Positions 24,439 through 32,566 of a stretch of DNA of 43,443 nucleotides are shown in pieces. Under the pieces are notes generated by a model, which was given only the letters and a program-made list of their open reading frames with translations, did no database searches and was not told the origin of the DNA. The stretch is taken from the NCBI RefSeq assembly GCF_028863945.1, contig NZ_JARBEA010000017.1, positions 1 to 43,443 of the forward strand, in the 5' to 3' direction. The stretch is from Jeotgalibaca caeni. Lineage in GTDB: Bacteria; Bacillota; Bacilli; Lactobacillales; Aerococcaceae. Position 1 is the stretch's first letter. Every line of letters starts with the position of its first letter. The position numbers and the translations under genes were made by a program.

Positions 24439-24488
24439 AAAAGAGACGGAAGGAACAGCCCTTAAAGGGTGTTCTTTCCGTCTCTTTT
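24439..24488 (-). terminator. Terminator of uxaC
   Basis: A long stem of about 20 bp (GAGACGGAA... with ...TTCCGTCTC, two mismatched positions) and a TTTAA loop is followed on the minus strand by seven T residues. It lies 4 bp after the uxaC stop codon. Confidence 0.92.
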
Positions 24489-24492
24489 GAAA

Positions 24493-25899
24493 TTATTTTT
24501 TAAAGAATGCAACCGCATTGTTGTAGCAGACATTTTCAATCAAACGTTTCAGCAACGCTTCTTCATTCGGGAATTTCCCTACTTCTACTTGTTCCCCAAC
24601 ATAGTTGCAGAGGATACGGCGGAAGTATTCATGACGTGGGTAGGACACGAAACTGCGGGAGTCGGTTAACATCCCTACGAAGTTCATTAACAAGCCATGA
24701 TCCGCTAACGTTTCCATTTGGCGTAGCATTCCTTGCTCTGTATCATTGAACCACCAGCCAGCCCCAAATTGAACCTTGCTCTTGATTCCTTGGTCGTTCA
24801 CTTGGAAGTTGGCAACAGCACTTGCAACCACATGATTTTGCGTTGGGTTCAAGTTATAAATGACCATCTTCGGTAATTGTTGTTTGCGTTCCATTGCGTT
24901 CAACAGACGGTTCAAGTTGCGTCCGTCATTCACGGAATCATGGATGGAGTCAAAACCAACGTCTGGACCTAACTTGTCATACCAGTATTCATTGTTGTTA
25001 CGTAATGCGCCGAAGTGAATTTGCATCGCCCAGCCGCGTTCCGCATACATTTTTCCTAAATCAATCAAGATGCGAGTCAAGTATTGTTCTTTTTCGCCAG
25101 CAGAAATTGCTTCTTGATTCAATGCTTTTTGGAAAATAGCTTCGATTTCTTCATCTGTTGCTTCGCTGTAAACCATTTGCTCTAACGCATGGTCAGACGC
25201 TACGGTACCGCGTTGGTCGAAGAAGTCAACCCGTTGTTCCAACTGCTCTACCAATTCTTGGTAAGAAGTCAAACGGCTGCCAAAAATAGCTTCCATTCGG
25301 TCCAAGAAACCAACAAAACGAGAATCATCGATATGGAATGCTTCATCTGGACGAAACGATGGTGCAACAGTTGTTTTGAAGGAATCATCTGCCAACAAAA
25401 CATCATGGTGTTCCAAGGAATCGGTTGGGTTATCCGTTGTTCCGACAAAAGTTACATTGGACATTTCAATCAGCTTACGTCCAGTTAATTTCTTTTCTTT
25501 AATGACACGGTTTGCTTTGTCGTAGATTTCTTTCCAATTATCTTTGGTTAACAAATCATCGATGTCAAAGTACCGTTTCAATTCTAATTGTGTCCAGTGG
25601 AATAACGGATTACCAATGGTTGCTTCTGCTGTTTCTGCCCATGCTGCAAACTTTTCTTCTGGAGAGGCATTACCGGTAATCTTCTCTTCAGGAATTCCGT
25701 TTGCGCGCATTGCCCGCCATTTGTAGTGATCGCCTGCCAACCAAACTTCTGTGATATCAGAAAACTCATGATCTTCTGCAATCCAAGCAGGAATCAAATG
25801 GCAGTGGTAGTCGAAGATCGGCATCTTCTCCGCATAAGTATGATACAAGTTTTTTGCTGTTTCATTCGTTAACATAAAATCATCGTGAATAAACGCCAT
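24493..25899 (-). CDS. uxaC: Glucuronate/galacturonate isomerase
   Basis: 468 aa, normal family length. Cytoplasmic isomerase that interconverts D-galacturonate and D-tagaturonate (and glucuronate and fructuronate). FDYHCHLIP (His32, His34) is the amidohydrolase-like metal site. Other hallmarks are GDHYKWRAMRANG, MQIHFGALRNNN and MLTDSRSFVSYPRHEYFRRILCN. AAGGAGG lies about 10 nt before the ATG. Downstream of uxaE by 18 bp in one operon, together converting galacturonate to fructuronate. Confidence 0.96.
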   Translation of the reverse strand: MAFIHDDFMLTNETAKNLYHTYAEKMPIFDYHCHLIPAWIAEDHEFSDITEVWLAGDHYKWRAMRANGIPEEKITGNASPEEKFAAWAETAEATIGNPLFHWTQLELKRYFDIDDLLTKDNWKEIYDKANRVIKEKKLTGRKLIEMSNVTFVGTTDNPTDSLEHHDVLLADDSFKTTVAPSFRPDEAFHIDDSRFVGFLDRMEAIFGSRLTSYQELVEQLEQRVDFFDQRGTVASDHALEQMVYSEATDEEIEAIFQKALNQEAISAGEKEQYLTRILIDLGKMYAERGWAMQIHFGALRNNNEYWYDKLGPDVGFDSIHDSVNDGRNLNRLLNAMERKQQLPKMVIYNLNPTQNHVVASAVANFQVNDQGIKSKVQFGAGWWFNDTEQGMLRQMETLADHGLLMNFVGMLTDSRSFVSYPRHEYFRRILCNYVGEQVEVGKFPNEEALLKRLIENVCYNNAVAFFKK

Positions 25900-25917
25900 G
25901 AACGTGTGGCCTCCTTG

Positions 25918-27417
25918 TTATTCTGCTACTTTTTTAAGTTGTAAAGTTTCTAAGTGTTTGCCAATATGGTTTACCAAAGACTCACGGTACTCTTCTTCGA
26001 ATTCATCCATGTTCGCAAAGAAATCGTTCTTGAATAAACGGTCGCCAGCTTCATCAACAGCTGTTAATAAAACGCCGTAGGTTACGTGCCATACTTGACG
26101 TGCATTGCGATCATTCATGTATTCTGGTAATTCGCTGTCTGCTACTTCATCCAACGGCTTGATGGTAGTCAAGTCTGGAGTGATGTGATAGTATGCTTGC
26201 GCTTCTGGGAAGTGCTCGAATGCATAGGTATGCATTTTACGGAATAGCTCTGGATTATGTTTAGCCAATACGCGTACTGCTTCCAACCAGTTGGTTCCAG
26301 CTGTCTTCAAGTGGAACAAACCTTCTGTATGCTTGGCAATAATTGGGAAAGCAGAGAACTTGTCACTTCCGGAGTGGATGCTCAACTTGTAATCGAAGTA
26401 TTTTGCGATATTCGCATGCTTCGCCAAGTCCACTTCAAAATCAGCCAAATCACCCATGTAGTCTACACCTTTTTGGAACTCACCAATGAAGCGTGGTGCC
26501 AAGCTGTTCACTTGTACGCCTTCGTTGATTAATTCTTGTGCTACAAAGAAGTGAGATTCTGGTTTTGTAACCGTTGCTGTTTCATCAATTGAAATTTCAA
26601 AGTCAATTTCATGGTCTGCTTTTTTGATGAACTCATGATAAATATGTACCATGTAGTTCAATGCATCATGATACAACATCACATTGTACATTAATTCTTC
26701 ACGGTCAAAATGAATGCTCATCCCTGCTGCTTCAAATGTGCGGTCTAGGTAAGCTGCTTCGTAATGGCTGCGGATTTCTTCTGATAGTTCCATGTATGCT
26801 TTTTCTAGTTCTGCTGGTGTCATTTCTGGAACTTCATTACGAATGTAGTCGGAGCAGTCTAGTGTCAACATGGACATTCCTGAATCCAATGCTAATTTAA
26901 TATCTGCTTCCAACTTCAAGTGGTCGCCATCTGCCCCAAACCCACCGGTGTATCCTTCTTGAATCGTTGCGTAACTTGCAGAATCCAATACATCATTGAT
27001 GTCACGTTCGGTCAGGCTTAATTCACGAATACTTTGTTGTGCCAAGATTGGTTTTACTTCATATTGGCGCATGATGGCAATGTGTCCAGGAGATGCCAAA
27101 CCTAAACGATCGCCCACTCCCATAGTGGTCACTTTATTACCGAATGCACGTGGTTTGGTGTAGTCCAAGTAACGGTTCAAGATAAGACGGTTTGCGTGAT
27201 CACAAGGAACAATCTTGCTGTCTTCTCCTGCTGCTTCTCCGCTCAATTCTTCGAAGAACGAACCTGTACCTTTTACGTATAGATATTTCTTGCCATCTTG
27301 CTTAAACATAACAAGTGAAGTGTCCCCTTCTTGTGTATAAGAACGTGGATATACTTTCACATCGTTATTTTGGAAAAACTCTTCTTGTAATAATGGATTG
27401 CTTTGTGTCTCTTGCAT
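25918..27417 (-). CDS. uxaE: Tagaturonate epimerase
   Basis: 499 aa, similar in length and sequence to the UxaE family known from Thermotoga, which epimerises D-tagaturonate to D-fructuronate. Recognisable segments include TMGVGDRLGLASPGHI, GGFGADGDHLK, DCSDYIRNEVPE, YKLSIHSGSDKFSAFP and LFHLKTAGTNWLEAVR. Cytoplasmic. AAAGGGG lies 7-8 nt before the ATG. With UxaC it bypasses tagaturonate reductase, so galacturonate could join the fructuronate-mannonate branch. UxuA and UxuB are not in the window. Confidence 0.9.
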   Translation of the reverse strand: MQETQSNPLLQEEFFQNNDVKVYPRSYTQEGDTSLVMFKQDGKKYLYVKGTGSFFEELSGEAAGEDSKIVPCDHANRLILNRYLDYTKPRAFGNKVTTMGVGDRLGLASPGHIAIMRQYEVKPILAQQSIRELSLTERDINDVLDSASYATIQEGYTGGFGADGDHLKLEADIKLALDSGMSMLTLDCSDYIRNEVPEMTPAELEKAYMELSEEIRSHYEAAYLDRTFEAAGMSIHFDREELMYNVMLYHDALNYMVHIYHEFIKKADHEIDFEISIDETATVTKPESHFFVAQELINEGVQVNSLAPRFIGEFQKGVDYMGDLADFEVDLAKHANIAKYFDYKLSIHSGSDKFSAFPIIAKHTEGLFHLKTAGTNWLEAVRVLAKHNPELFRKMHTYAFEHFPEAQAYYHITPDLTTIKPLDEVADSELPEYMNDRNARQVWHVTYGVLLTAVDEAGDRLFKNDFFANMDEFEEEYRESLVNHIGKHLETLQLKKVAE

Positions 27418-27514
27418 GTTTTCTACCCCTTTGTTTTTTATTAACCGCCACTTGTGTTACCCCTTTCATAATAAGAAAGAAAGAGGAAAACATCTATAAA
27501 CCTTTGATTTGAAC

Positions 27515-27532
27515 TTTGTCTTTTATGACAAA
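27515..27532. promoter_or_regulatory. Inverted repeat upstream of uxaE, possible operator
   Basis: TTTGTC (27515-27520), six-base spacer, GACAAA (27527-27532), 98 bp upstream of the uxaE start codon. It is symmetrical and lies in a leader region with no gene, so a uronate regulator may bind it. No regulator can be assigned. Confidence 0.35.
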
Positions 27533-27570
27533 ACAAAGGAAATGATACTCCCTGTAATAAAGATTATGAG

Positions 27571-27592
27571 GGCGAAAAAACGCTTTCTCGCC
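27571..27592. other. Hairpin-forming sequence between the aldo/keto reductase gene and uxaE
   Basis: On the minus strand GGCGAGAAA pairs with TTTTTCGCC around a GCGT loop (one G-U pair). It is not followed by a T-run, so it is unlikely to be a terminator. The rest of the 245-bp gap is AT-rich. It contains a weak cre-like match at 27621-27634 (GGTAAACGCCATCA, two mismatches) and no credible gene. Confidence 0.4.
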
Positions 27593-27662
27593 TTATAATC
27601 CTATGTTATCGAGAAAGACAGGTAAACGCCATCATCAAATTTATGTTCTTTTGTTCAATATT

Positions 27663-28505
27663 TTAAATAGAAGTTTTTTCAATAAATTCTAAATCTCTTG
27701 GTTCACGGCCATATCTGGTTTCAGTGTTGATTCCTTTCATCGCTGCCATGTCTTCTTCGGTTAGAGAAAAATCGAATAAAGAGATGTTTTCCAGAATTCT
27801 ACCTGCATTGGTGGATTTTGGAATGATAATGGTTCCTCTCTCCAAGTGCCAACGCAATACAATTTGAGCAGAAGTTTTTTCGTATTTTGCCGCTAGCTCT
27901 TCAATAACAGGGTTCACTAACAAATCGCTCTTTCCTTGACTCAATGGACCCCACGCTTCATGTTTGATGTCATGCTCGTCCATGAAGGCTCTTAGTTCGT
28001 CTTGCGGGAAGTATGGATGAGTTTCTACTTGGTTAATCATTGGTTTGATTTCGGCAACAGCCAATAATTCTTTCAAGTGGTCGATGTCAAAGTTGCATAC
28101 ACCTATGGATTTAATCTTACCTGCTTTGTATAACTCTTCCATGGCTTTCCATGTTCCAGTTACGTCTTTACCAAACCAGTGGATCAAGTATAGATCGATG
28201 TAGTCTGTGCCCAATTTTTCTAAGCTGATTTCAAGAGCTTCTTTTGTTTTTTCATATCCTTGCATGTTATTCCAAACTTTGGTTGTTAAAAATAACTCAT
28301 CGCGTGGAACTCCTGATTGCTTCAGAGCTTCCCCTAGCGCTTCTTCGTTTCCGTATGCAGTAGCGGTATCGAAATGGCGATAGCCACTTTCAATCGCACT
28401 CATCACTGTCTTGCTCAAGTCCTGTTCATCTGTAATCAAAAATACGCCTAAACCTACTTGAGGTACGGACAAGCCATTATGTAAAGAAACAGTTGAAATC
28501 GTCAT
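27663..28505 (-). CDS. Aldo/keto reductase
   Basis: 280 aa, a NADPH-dependent TIM-barrel reductase of the 2,5-diketogluconate-reductase-like group. The catalytic tetrad is visible: Asp46 and Tyr51 in FDTATAYGNE, Lys76 in LTTKVWN, and His109 in LYLIHW. The cofactor region IIPKSTNAGRILEN is near the C-terminus. GGAGG lies 7 nt before the ATG. It sits between the CUT2 operon and uxaE-uxaC, so a role in uronate or pentose reduction is possible but unproven. Confidence 0.93.
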   Translation of the reverse strand: MTISTVSLHNGLSVPQVGLGVFLITDEQDLSKTVMSAIESGYRHFDTATAYGNEEALGEALKQSGVPRDELFLTTKVWNNMQGYEKTKEALEISLEKLGTDYIDLYLIHWFGKDVTGTWKAMEELYKAGKIKSIGVCNFDIDHLKELLAVAEIKPMINQVETHPYFPQDELRAFMDEHDIKHEAWGPLSQGKSDLLVNPVIEELAAKYEKTSAQIVLRWHLERGTIIIPKSTNAGRILENISLFDFSLTEEDMAAMKGINTETRYGREPRDLEFIEKTSI

Positions 28506-28531
28506 TTTTTATCCTCCGTTATGTATCTGTT

Positions 28532-28894
28532 TTAGTTTTTCAGTGCCTCACTAGTTGGATAAGAAAGTTCTTCTGTGATATTCAAGTCAATCGACAATAA
28601 GCGACGAATCGCCTGCTTTAATTCAGGCGTGATTTTCACGACTTTTTTCTTTTCCACACTTGCGCATGCCTCTTCAACGGTTTTACCCGTGCCATCTAAA
28701 AATTCTTGTTTGATTAAAATATAATGCATCATCAAATATTGAATTTTCACGCCCGGAAAAGCTTCTTTTAAGAGATTCTTGACCGTGTTTTTTTGTTCAT
28801 CTCCATAAGGAAATATTTGTGAAGCGTACATTTCAAAATCTCGTTCTTTTTCTTCTTTCGTACGAGAATCAAACAATCTTTTTACGATATTCAT
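28532..28894 (-). CDS. Protein of unknown function (120 aa)
   Basis: Not recognised. It is a soluble, highly charged protein: MNIVKRLFDSRTKEEKERDF, an IFPYGDEQKNTVKNLLKEAFPG segment, then a hydrophobic-aromatic stretch VKIQYLMMHYILIKQEF, and a C-terminal VKITPELKQAIRRLLSIDL. No signal peptide, Cys cluster or known catalytic motif was seen. AAAGGA precedes the ATG. It lies between the CUT2 binding-protein gene and the aldo/keto reductase, in the same orientation with a 26-bp gap to the latter, so it is probably an operon member. Confidence 0.7.
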   Translation of the reverse strand: MNIVKRLFDSRTKEEKERDFEMYASQIFPYGDEQKNTVKNLLKEAFPGVKIQYLMMHYILIKQEFLDGTGKTVEEACASVEKKKVVKITPELKQAIRRLLSIDLNITEELSYPTSEALKN

Positions 28895-28913
28895 TTTTTA
28901 AGGTCCTTTCCGA

Positions 28914-28944
28914 TAAGAAAAGGAGTGGAAAGAATCCCACCCCT
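28914..28944 (-). terminator. Intercistronic hairpin after the CUT2 binding-protein gene
   Basis: Minus strand GGGGTGG, 8-nt loop, CCACTCC (one G-U pair) followed by TTTTC. It lies 15 bp after the binding-protein stop codon and just upstream of the 120-aa gene. Confidence 0.6.
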
Positions 28945-28958
28945 ACCTATAACTTTTG

Positions 28959-29996
28959 CTATTGAGCTGCTGCAGCTGGGTTGATGATGCTTTGAATATC
29001 TTCGTCGTCAATGTTTTCCATATCTACTACCAATGTACCGGTATCTACCATTTTTTCTGCTGGTTCTTCACCGTTTGCGATAGCGATTGCTTGTTTCACG
29101 CCTTCATAACCCATTTCGTATTGTTTTTGTACGATGGTTACTACTGGATATTCGTCTTTACGGATCATTTGTTCCATTTCAGTTGAGAAGTCGAATCCAA
29201 CCAATACAACGTCTTTTCTACCTGATTCTTGGATTCCTGTTACGAAACCAACTGTTGAACCGTTGTTAGGACCAAATACACCTTTTAGATTTGGATAAGC
29301 AGTCAAGAAGTCTTGAGCGAATCCAACCGCTTTAGAAATGTCGCCATCATTAACTTTGATGTCATTGTTCAATACTACCCATTTTTCAGGAGCGTTTGCA
29401 TCCCAGAATTCATTGAATCCGCTCATACGGTCGATGATGGTTTGAGAACCAGAGTTACCAATTTGAACAGCAACTTGTGCTTCTTCGTCTTCTTTTACGC
29501 CTTGTTCTTTCAAGCGGTTAATCATTTGTTCAGCTGCGATACGGCCAGCTTCAACGTTATCTGTCATCAAATCAACGCTGTAGTTTTCAGAGTTGATCAT
29601 TGTATCAACAACAACAATTGGAATTCCTGAGTTGTATGCATCTGTAACAGGGTTTGCCATCGCTGTGGAGTCTGTTGGTCCAATAACGATTGCATCTGCA
29701 CCACTAGATACAGCATCTTGCAATTGTTGTACTTGTTTTTCAACTTCAGCTTCGTTAGCAAGACCTGTAACAACTAGGTTTACGTCTAATTCTTCAGCAG
29801 CTTTTTTAGCTCCTTCTTCAACAACAGACCAGTATTGGTTTCCTAAAATTTTTGTTAGGAAGTAACCCGTTTGTTGGTCGCCACTTGCTGCTGCGCCAGA
29901 TTCTGTTCCTTCACCAGCTGCTTCTCCTGATCCACATGCTACTGTTACTAATGCCATCGTACCTAATAAAAGTGACTTCAAAAATTTGCTTTTCAT
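28959..29996 (-). CDS. Sugar-binding lipoprotein, ribose/galactose type (type 1 periplasmic-binding fold)
   Basis: 345 aa. Lipobox VTVAC with Cys21, then a Gly/Ala/Glu/Ser-rich linker. The RbsB-like fold starts at GYFLTKILGNQYWSVVEEGAKKAAEEL and continues with DAIVIGPTDSTAMANPV, GIPIVVVDTMI and VGFDFSTEMEQMIRKDEYP. Receptor of the CUT2 importer whose ATPase gene is broken by the IS66 element. Ligand unknown; nearby uronate genes suggest a monosaccharide such as galacturonate, an inference. Confidence 0.92.
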   Translation of the reverse strand: MKSKFLKSLLLGTMALVTVACGSGEAAGEGTESGAAASGDQQTGYFLTKILGNQYWSVVEEGAKKAAEELDVNLVVTGLANEAEVEKQVQQLQDAVSSGADAIVIGPTDSTAMANPVTDAYNSGIPIVVVDTMINSENYSVDLMTDNVEAGRIAAEQMINRLKEQGVKEDEEAQVAVQIGNSGSQTIIDRMSGFNEFWDANAPEKWVVLNNDIKVNDGDISKAVGFAQDFLTAYPNLKGVFGPNNGSTVGFVTGIQESGRKDVVLVGFDFSTEMEQMIRKDEYPVVTIVQKQYEMGYEGVKQAIAIANGEEPAEKMVDTGTLVVDMENIDDEDIQSIINPAAAAQ

Positions 29997-30019
29997 TGTT
30001 TGTGAGCTCCTATTTATTC

Positions 30020-31033
30020 TTATTTTTTACCTTTTTTATTTCTCTTTACATCTAGAGCAATTACGGCAACGATGATGATCCCGATAATTACTTGTTGCCA
30101 GAATGAGCTTACTCCTAGTAAGTTCAAACCGTTTCTTAAAACACCCATGATTAACGCACCGATCACGGTATTAATAATGGCACCTTGTCCACCACTATTG
30201 GATACTCCTCCAATAACAGCTGCAGCAATTGCTTCCATTTCCAATCCGTTCCCTGCCATTGGTTGAGCAGAAGAAATACGGGATGTTACGATGATTCCTG
30301 CGATTGCAGCAGAGAATTCGCTGACACAGTAAGCGAACATTCTTGTTCCAACAGCGTTGATACCCGATAGTTTTGCAGCTTCTAAGTTACTTCCGCATGC
30401 ATAGATTTGACGACCAATTCTTGTTTTTGCCAATAAGAAAGCTAAAATCAAACCATAAACGGCAACGATAATAACGGAGTACGGTAGGCCGCCTGGCAAA
30501 CGTCCGCCACCAATTGCATAGAAGGCTTCTTGAATGCCTGTATCAGGAATAACGTTTGTATAAATTGGTTTCCCTTCTACCAATACGTTCGCTAGTCCAC
30601 GGAACACCCATTGTGTACCGAGCGTTGCGATAAAGGGAACAACTCCCAGTACTTCAATCGTGAACCCGTTCAGCACTCCCATCAAAATACCGAATACCAT
30701 TGATACGATAATGGAAATCCAAAGTGGTACACCAGAAATCAATAACGTTGTTACAATGATTCCAGAAAGTGCCATTGAAGCACCAGCAGACAGGTCCGTA
30801 CCACCACAGACCAAACAGAACGTTAACCCAAATCCTAAGATGGCGTAAGTAACTACTTGTTGAGCGATATTGATCAAGTTACCAGGTGTCAAGAAAGTTG
30901 GTCTTGCGATTGAAAAAACGATAACCAATAAAATCAAAGCAATACCGGAATAAATTGCTTTCTTTGTACTTGGATCGAGTGTCTGGAATCCAGATCTCTT
31001 TTCTTCTTTTACTTTTACTTCTTCTACTAACAT
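30020..31033 (-). CDS. CUT2 sugar ABC transporter permease (RbsC-like)
   Basis: 337 aa with 8-10 membrane helices. The N-terminus is charged. Conserved RbsC/MglC segments are GLTFCLVCGGTDLSAGASMALSG, IATLGTQWVFRGLANVLVEGKP, AAKLSGINAVGTRMFAYC and GGVSNSGGQGAIINTVIGALIMGVL. It normally dimerises with an RbsA-type double ATPase. Here its partner gene is interrupted just upstream, and transcription may also be reduced by the insertion. Confidence 0.93.
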   Translation of the reverse strand: MLVEEVKVKEEKRSGFQTLDPSTKKAIYSGIALILLVIVFSIARPTFLTPGNLINIAQQVVTYAILGFGLTFCLVCGGTDLSAGASMALSGIIVTTLLISGVPLWISIIVSMVFGILMGVLNGFTIEVLGVVPFIATLGTQWVFRGLANVLVEGKPIYTNVIPDTGIQEAFYAIGGGRLPGGLPYSVIIVAVYGLILAFLLAKTRIGRQIYACGSNLEAAKLSGINAVGTRMFAYCVSEFSAAIAGIIVTSRISSAQPMAGNGLEMEAIAAAVIGGVSNSGGQGAIINTVIGALIMGVLRNGLNLLGVSSFWQQVIIGIIIVAVIALDVKRNKKGKK

Positions 31034-31063
31034 GTTGGTTCCTCCAAAAAATTCATATATTTT

Positions 31064-32485
31064 CTAGGCAGTGCCTACTTTTTTCTCCAACTTATTATAG
31101 CCAGCAGCTAAATACAGAATCTCTTCTTGAGTTGTTTTCTTTGCATCGAGTTCTCCATTGATCTCACCTTCGTGAACGACCAAGACACGGTCACTCATTC
31201 CAAGAACTTCCGGTAACTCAGAAGAAATCATGATGATTGCAACACCTTGATCACTTAAGCGGTTAAATAACTCATAAATTTCAAATTTAGCTCCAACGTC
31301 AATTCCTCGTGTTGGTTCATCCACAATCAAAATTTCAACATTATTGCACAACCATTTTGAGAGAACGATTTTTTGTTGGTTCCCACCACTTAGGTTTCCT
31401 ACAGTTTGTTCGATATTTGGTGTCTTGATGCGGAGAAGATTTTTGTATTCTAGCGAGTTACGACGAGCTTCTTTGTCGTTTAAGACGCCGCCTTTTGAAA
31501 GTTGTTCCAAATGTGCCATGTTAATGTTGTAGTTTACATCCAGGTTCAAAGCCAACCCGTCATGTTTACGGTCTTCGGTTGCATAACCCATTCCGTACGC
31601 CATCGCTTGACGAACTGAATTAATCTTCACGGGCTTGCCATCAATAAACATTTCCATGGTGTCTGCCTTGTCGGCTCCGAAAATACATCTAGCAATTTCC
31701 GTACGACCTGAACCCATCAAACCAGCAATTCCTAAAATCTCACCAGCTCGGACTTGTAAATGCTCCACGTTCAAAACATTTCCGCGTTTCAAGTTGCGTA
31801 CTTCTAATTTCACATCACCAATCTTACGATCGTATACCGGATACTTGTCTTCTAAAGAACGACCAACGATCATGTTTACTAACTCGTCAACAGTCATTTC
31901 TTTATAGTTTCTTGTTCCAATGTATTTTCCGTCACGTAGAACGGTAACTCTTTCACAAATCTCTTCGAGTTCTTCCATCCGGTGAGAAATGTATACCATC
32001 CCTACGCCTTTCTTTTGCAGGTTACGGATAATTTCAAATAATTGCTGGATTTCCTTATCAGTCAAGGCAGCAGATGGTTCATCCAATACCAAGATTTTAG
32101 AATCCATAGAGATTGCTTTCGCAATTTCAACCATTTGTTGTTGCGCTACACTCAAGTTGGCTACGGTTGCATGAGTATTGATGTTGATTCCTAATTCAGT
32201 CAAGATTTGCTTCGCTTCGCGGTGCATTCTTGCATCGTCAATGAAGAATCCTTTTTTCGGTTGTCTGCCAACATAAATGTTGTCTGCTACACTCATATGG
32301 GGAAGAAGGTTTAACTCTTGGAAAATAATGGCAACCCCTAATTCATGTGCCTTGCTAATGCTTGTCATTTGGACTTCTTCACCTTCGATGAAGATTCTTC
32401 CTTCTTCTGGTTGGTAAACCCCACTCATCACTTTCATCAACGTTGATTTACCTGCTCCGTTTTCTCCAACAAGGCCGTGTACTTC
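31064..32485 (-). pseudogene. 3' part of CUT2 sugar ABC ATPase gene (RbsA/MglA-like), disrupted by IS66 element
   Basis: Tandem two-NBD ATPase. Frame remains open from the IS end (32485) to 31064. NBD1 has GLVGENGAGKST (Walker A), LSVAQQQMVEIAKA and ILVLDEPSAAL. NBD2 has GLMGSGRTE, LSGGNQQK and EILIVDEPTRGIDVG. The first 30-odd codons are 2.3 kb away at 34825-34925. The first usable start codon in this part is the ATG at 32440, which lies after the NBD1 Walker A motif. So a protein made from here would lack one ATP site. Precise removal of the IS plus one 8-bp duplicate restores NKGEVHGLVGENGAGKST in frame. Confidence 0.93.
32478..32485. repeat. Target site duplication, left copy
   Basis: TGTACTTC on the plus strand (GAAGTACA on the minus). 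It is identical to 34825-34832 at the other end of the IS66 element. Eight bases is the usual IS66-family duplication length. Confidence 0.93.
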
Positions 32486-32510
32486 GTAAGCGCCAAATAA
32501 TCAGGTAGAT
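32486..32510. repeat. Terminal inverted repeat of the IS66 element, left
   Basis: A 25-bp perfect inverted copy of 34800-34824, beginning GTAAGCGCC, the typical GTAAGCG start of IS66-family ends. Confidence 0.93.
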
Positions 32511-32521
32511 ACTGCAACACG

Positions 32522-32566
32522 AATAACCCTGCTACAATATGGATATCATATCGTAGTAGGGTTATT
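32522..32566. other. Stem-loop at the downstream end of the IS66 element
   Basis: AATAACCCTGCTAC (32522-32535) pairs with GTAGTAGGGTTATT (32553-32566), with one mismatch and an inner GATAT/ATATC region. It overlaps the tnpC stop codon and may block read-through into or out of the element. Confidence 0.6.

Noticed and set aside
27571-27592. Terminator of the aldo/keto reductase gene
   Set aside because: The hairpin is too far from the stop codon (about 70 bp) and has no T-run on the minus strand.
31064-32440. Intact, shorter sugar ABC ATPase starting at 32440
   Set aside because: That start lies after the first Walker A motif, and the missing N-terminus is found intact on the other side of the IS66 element.
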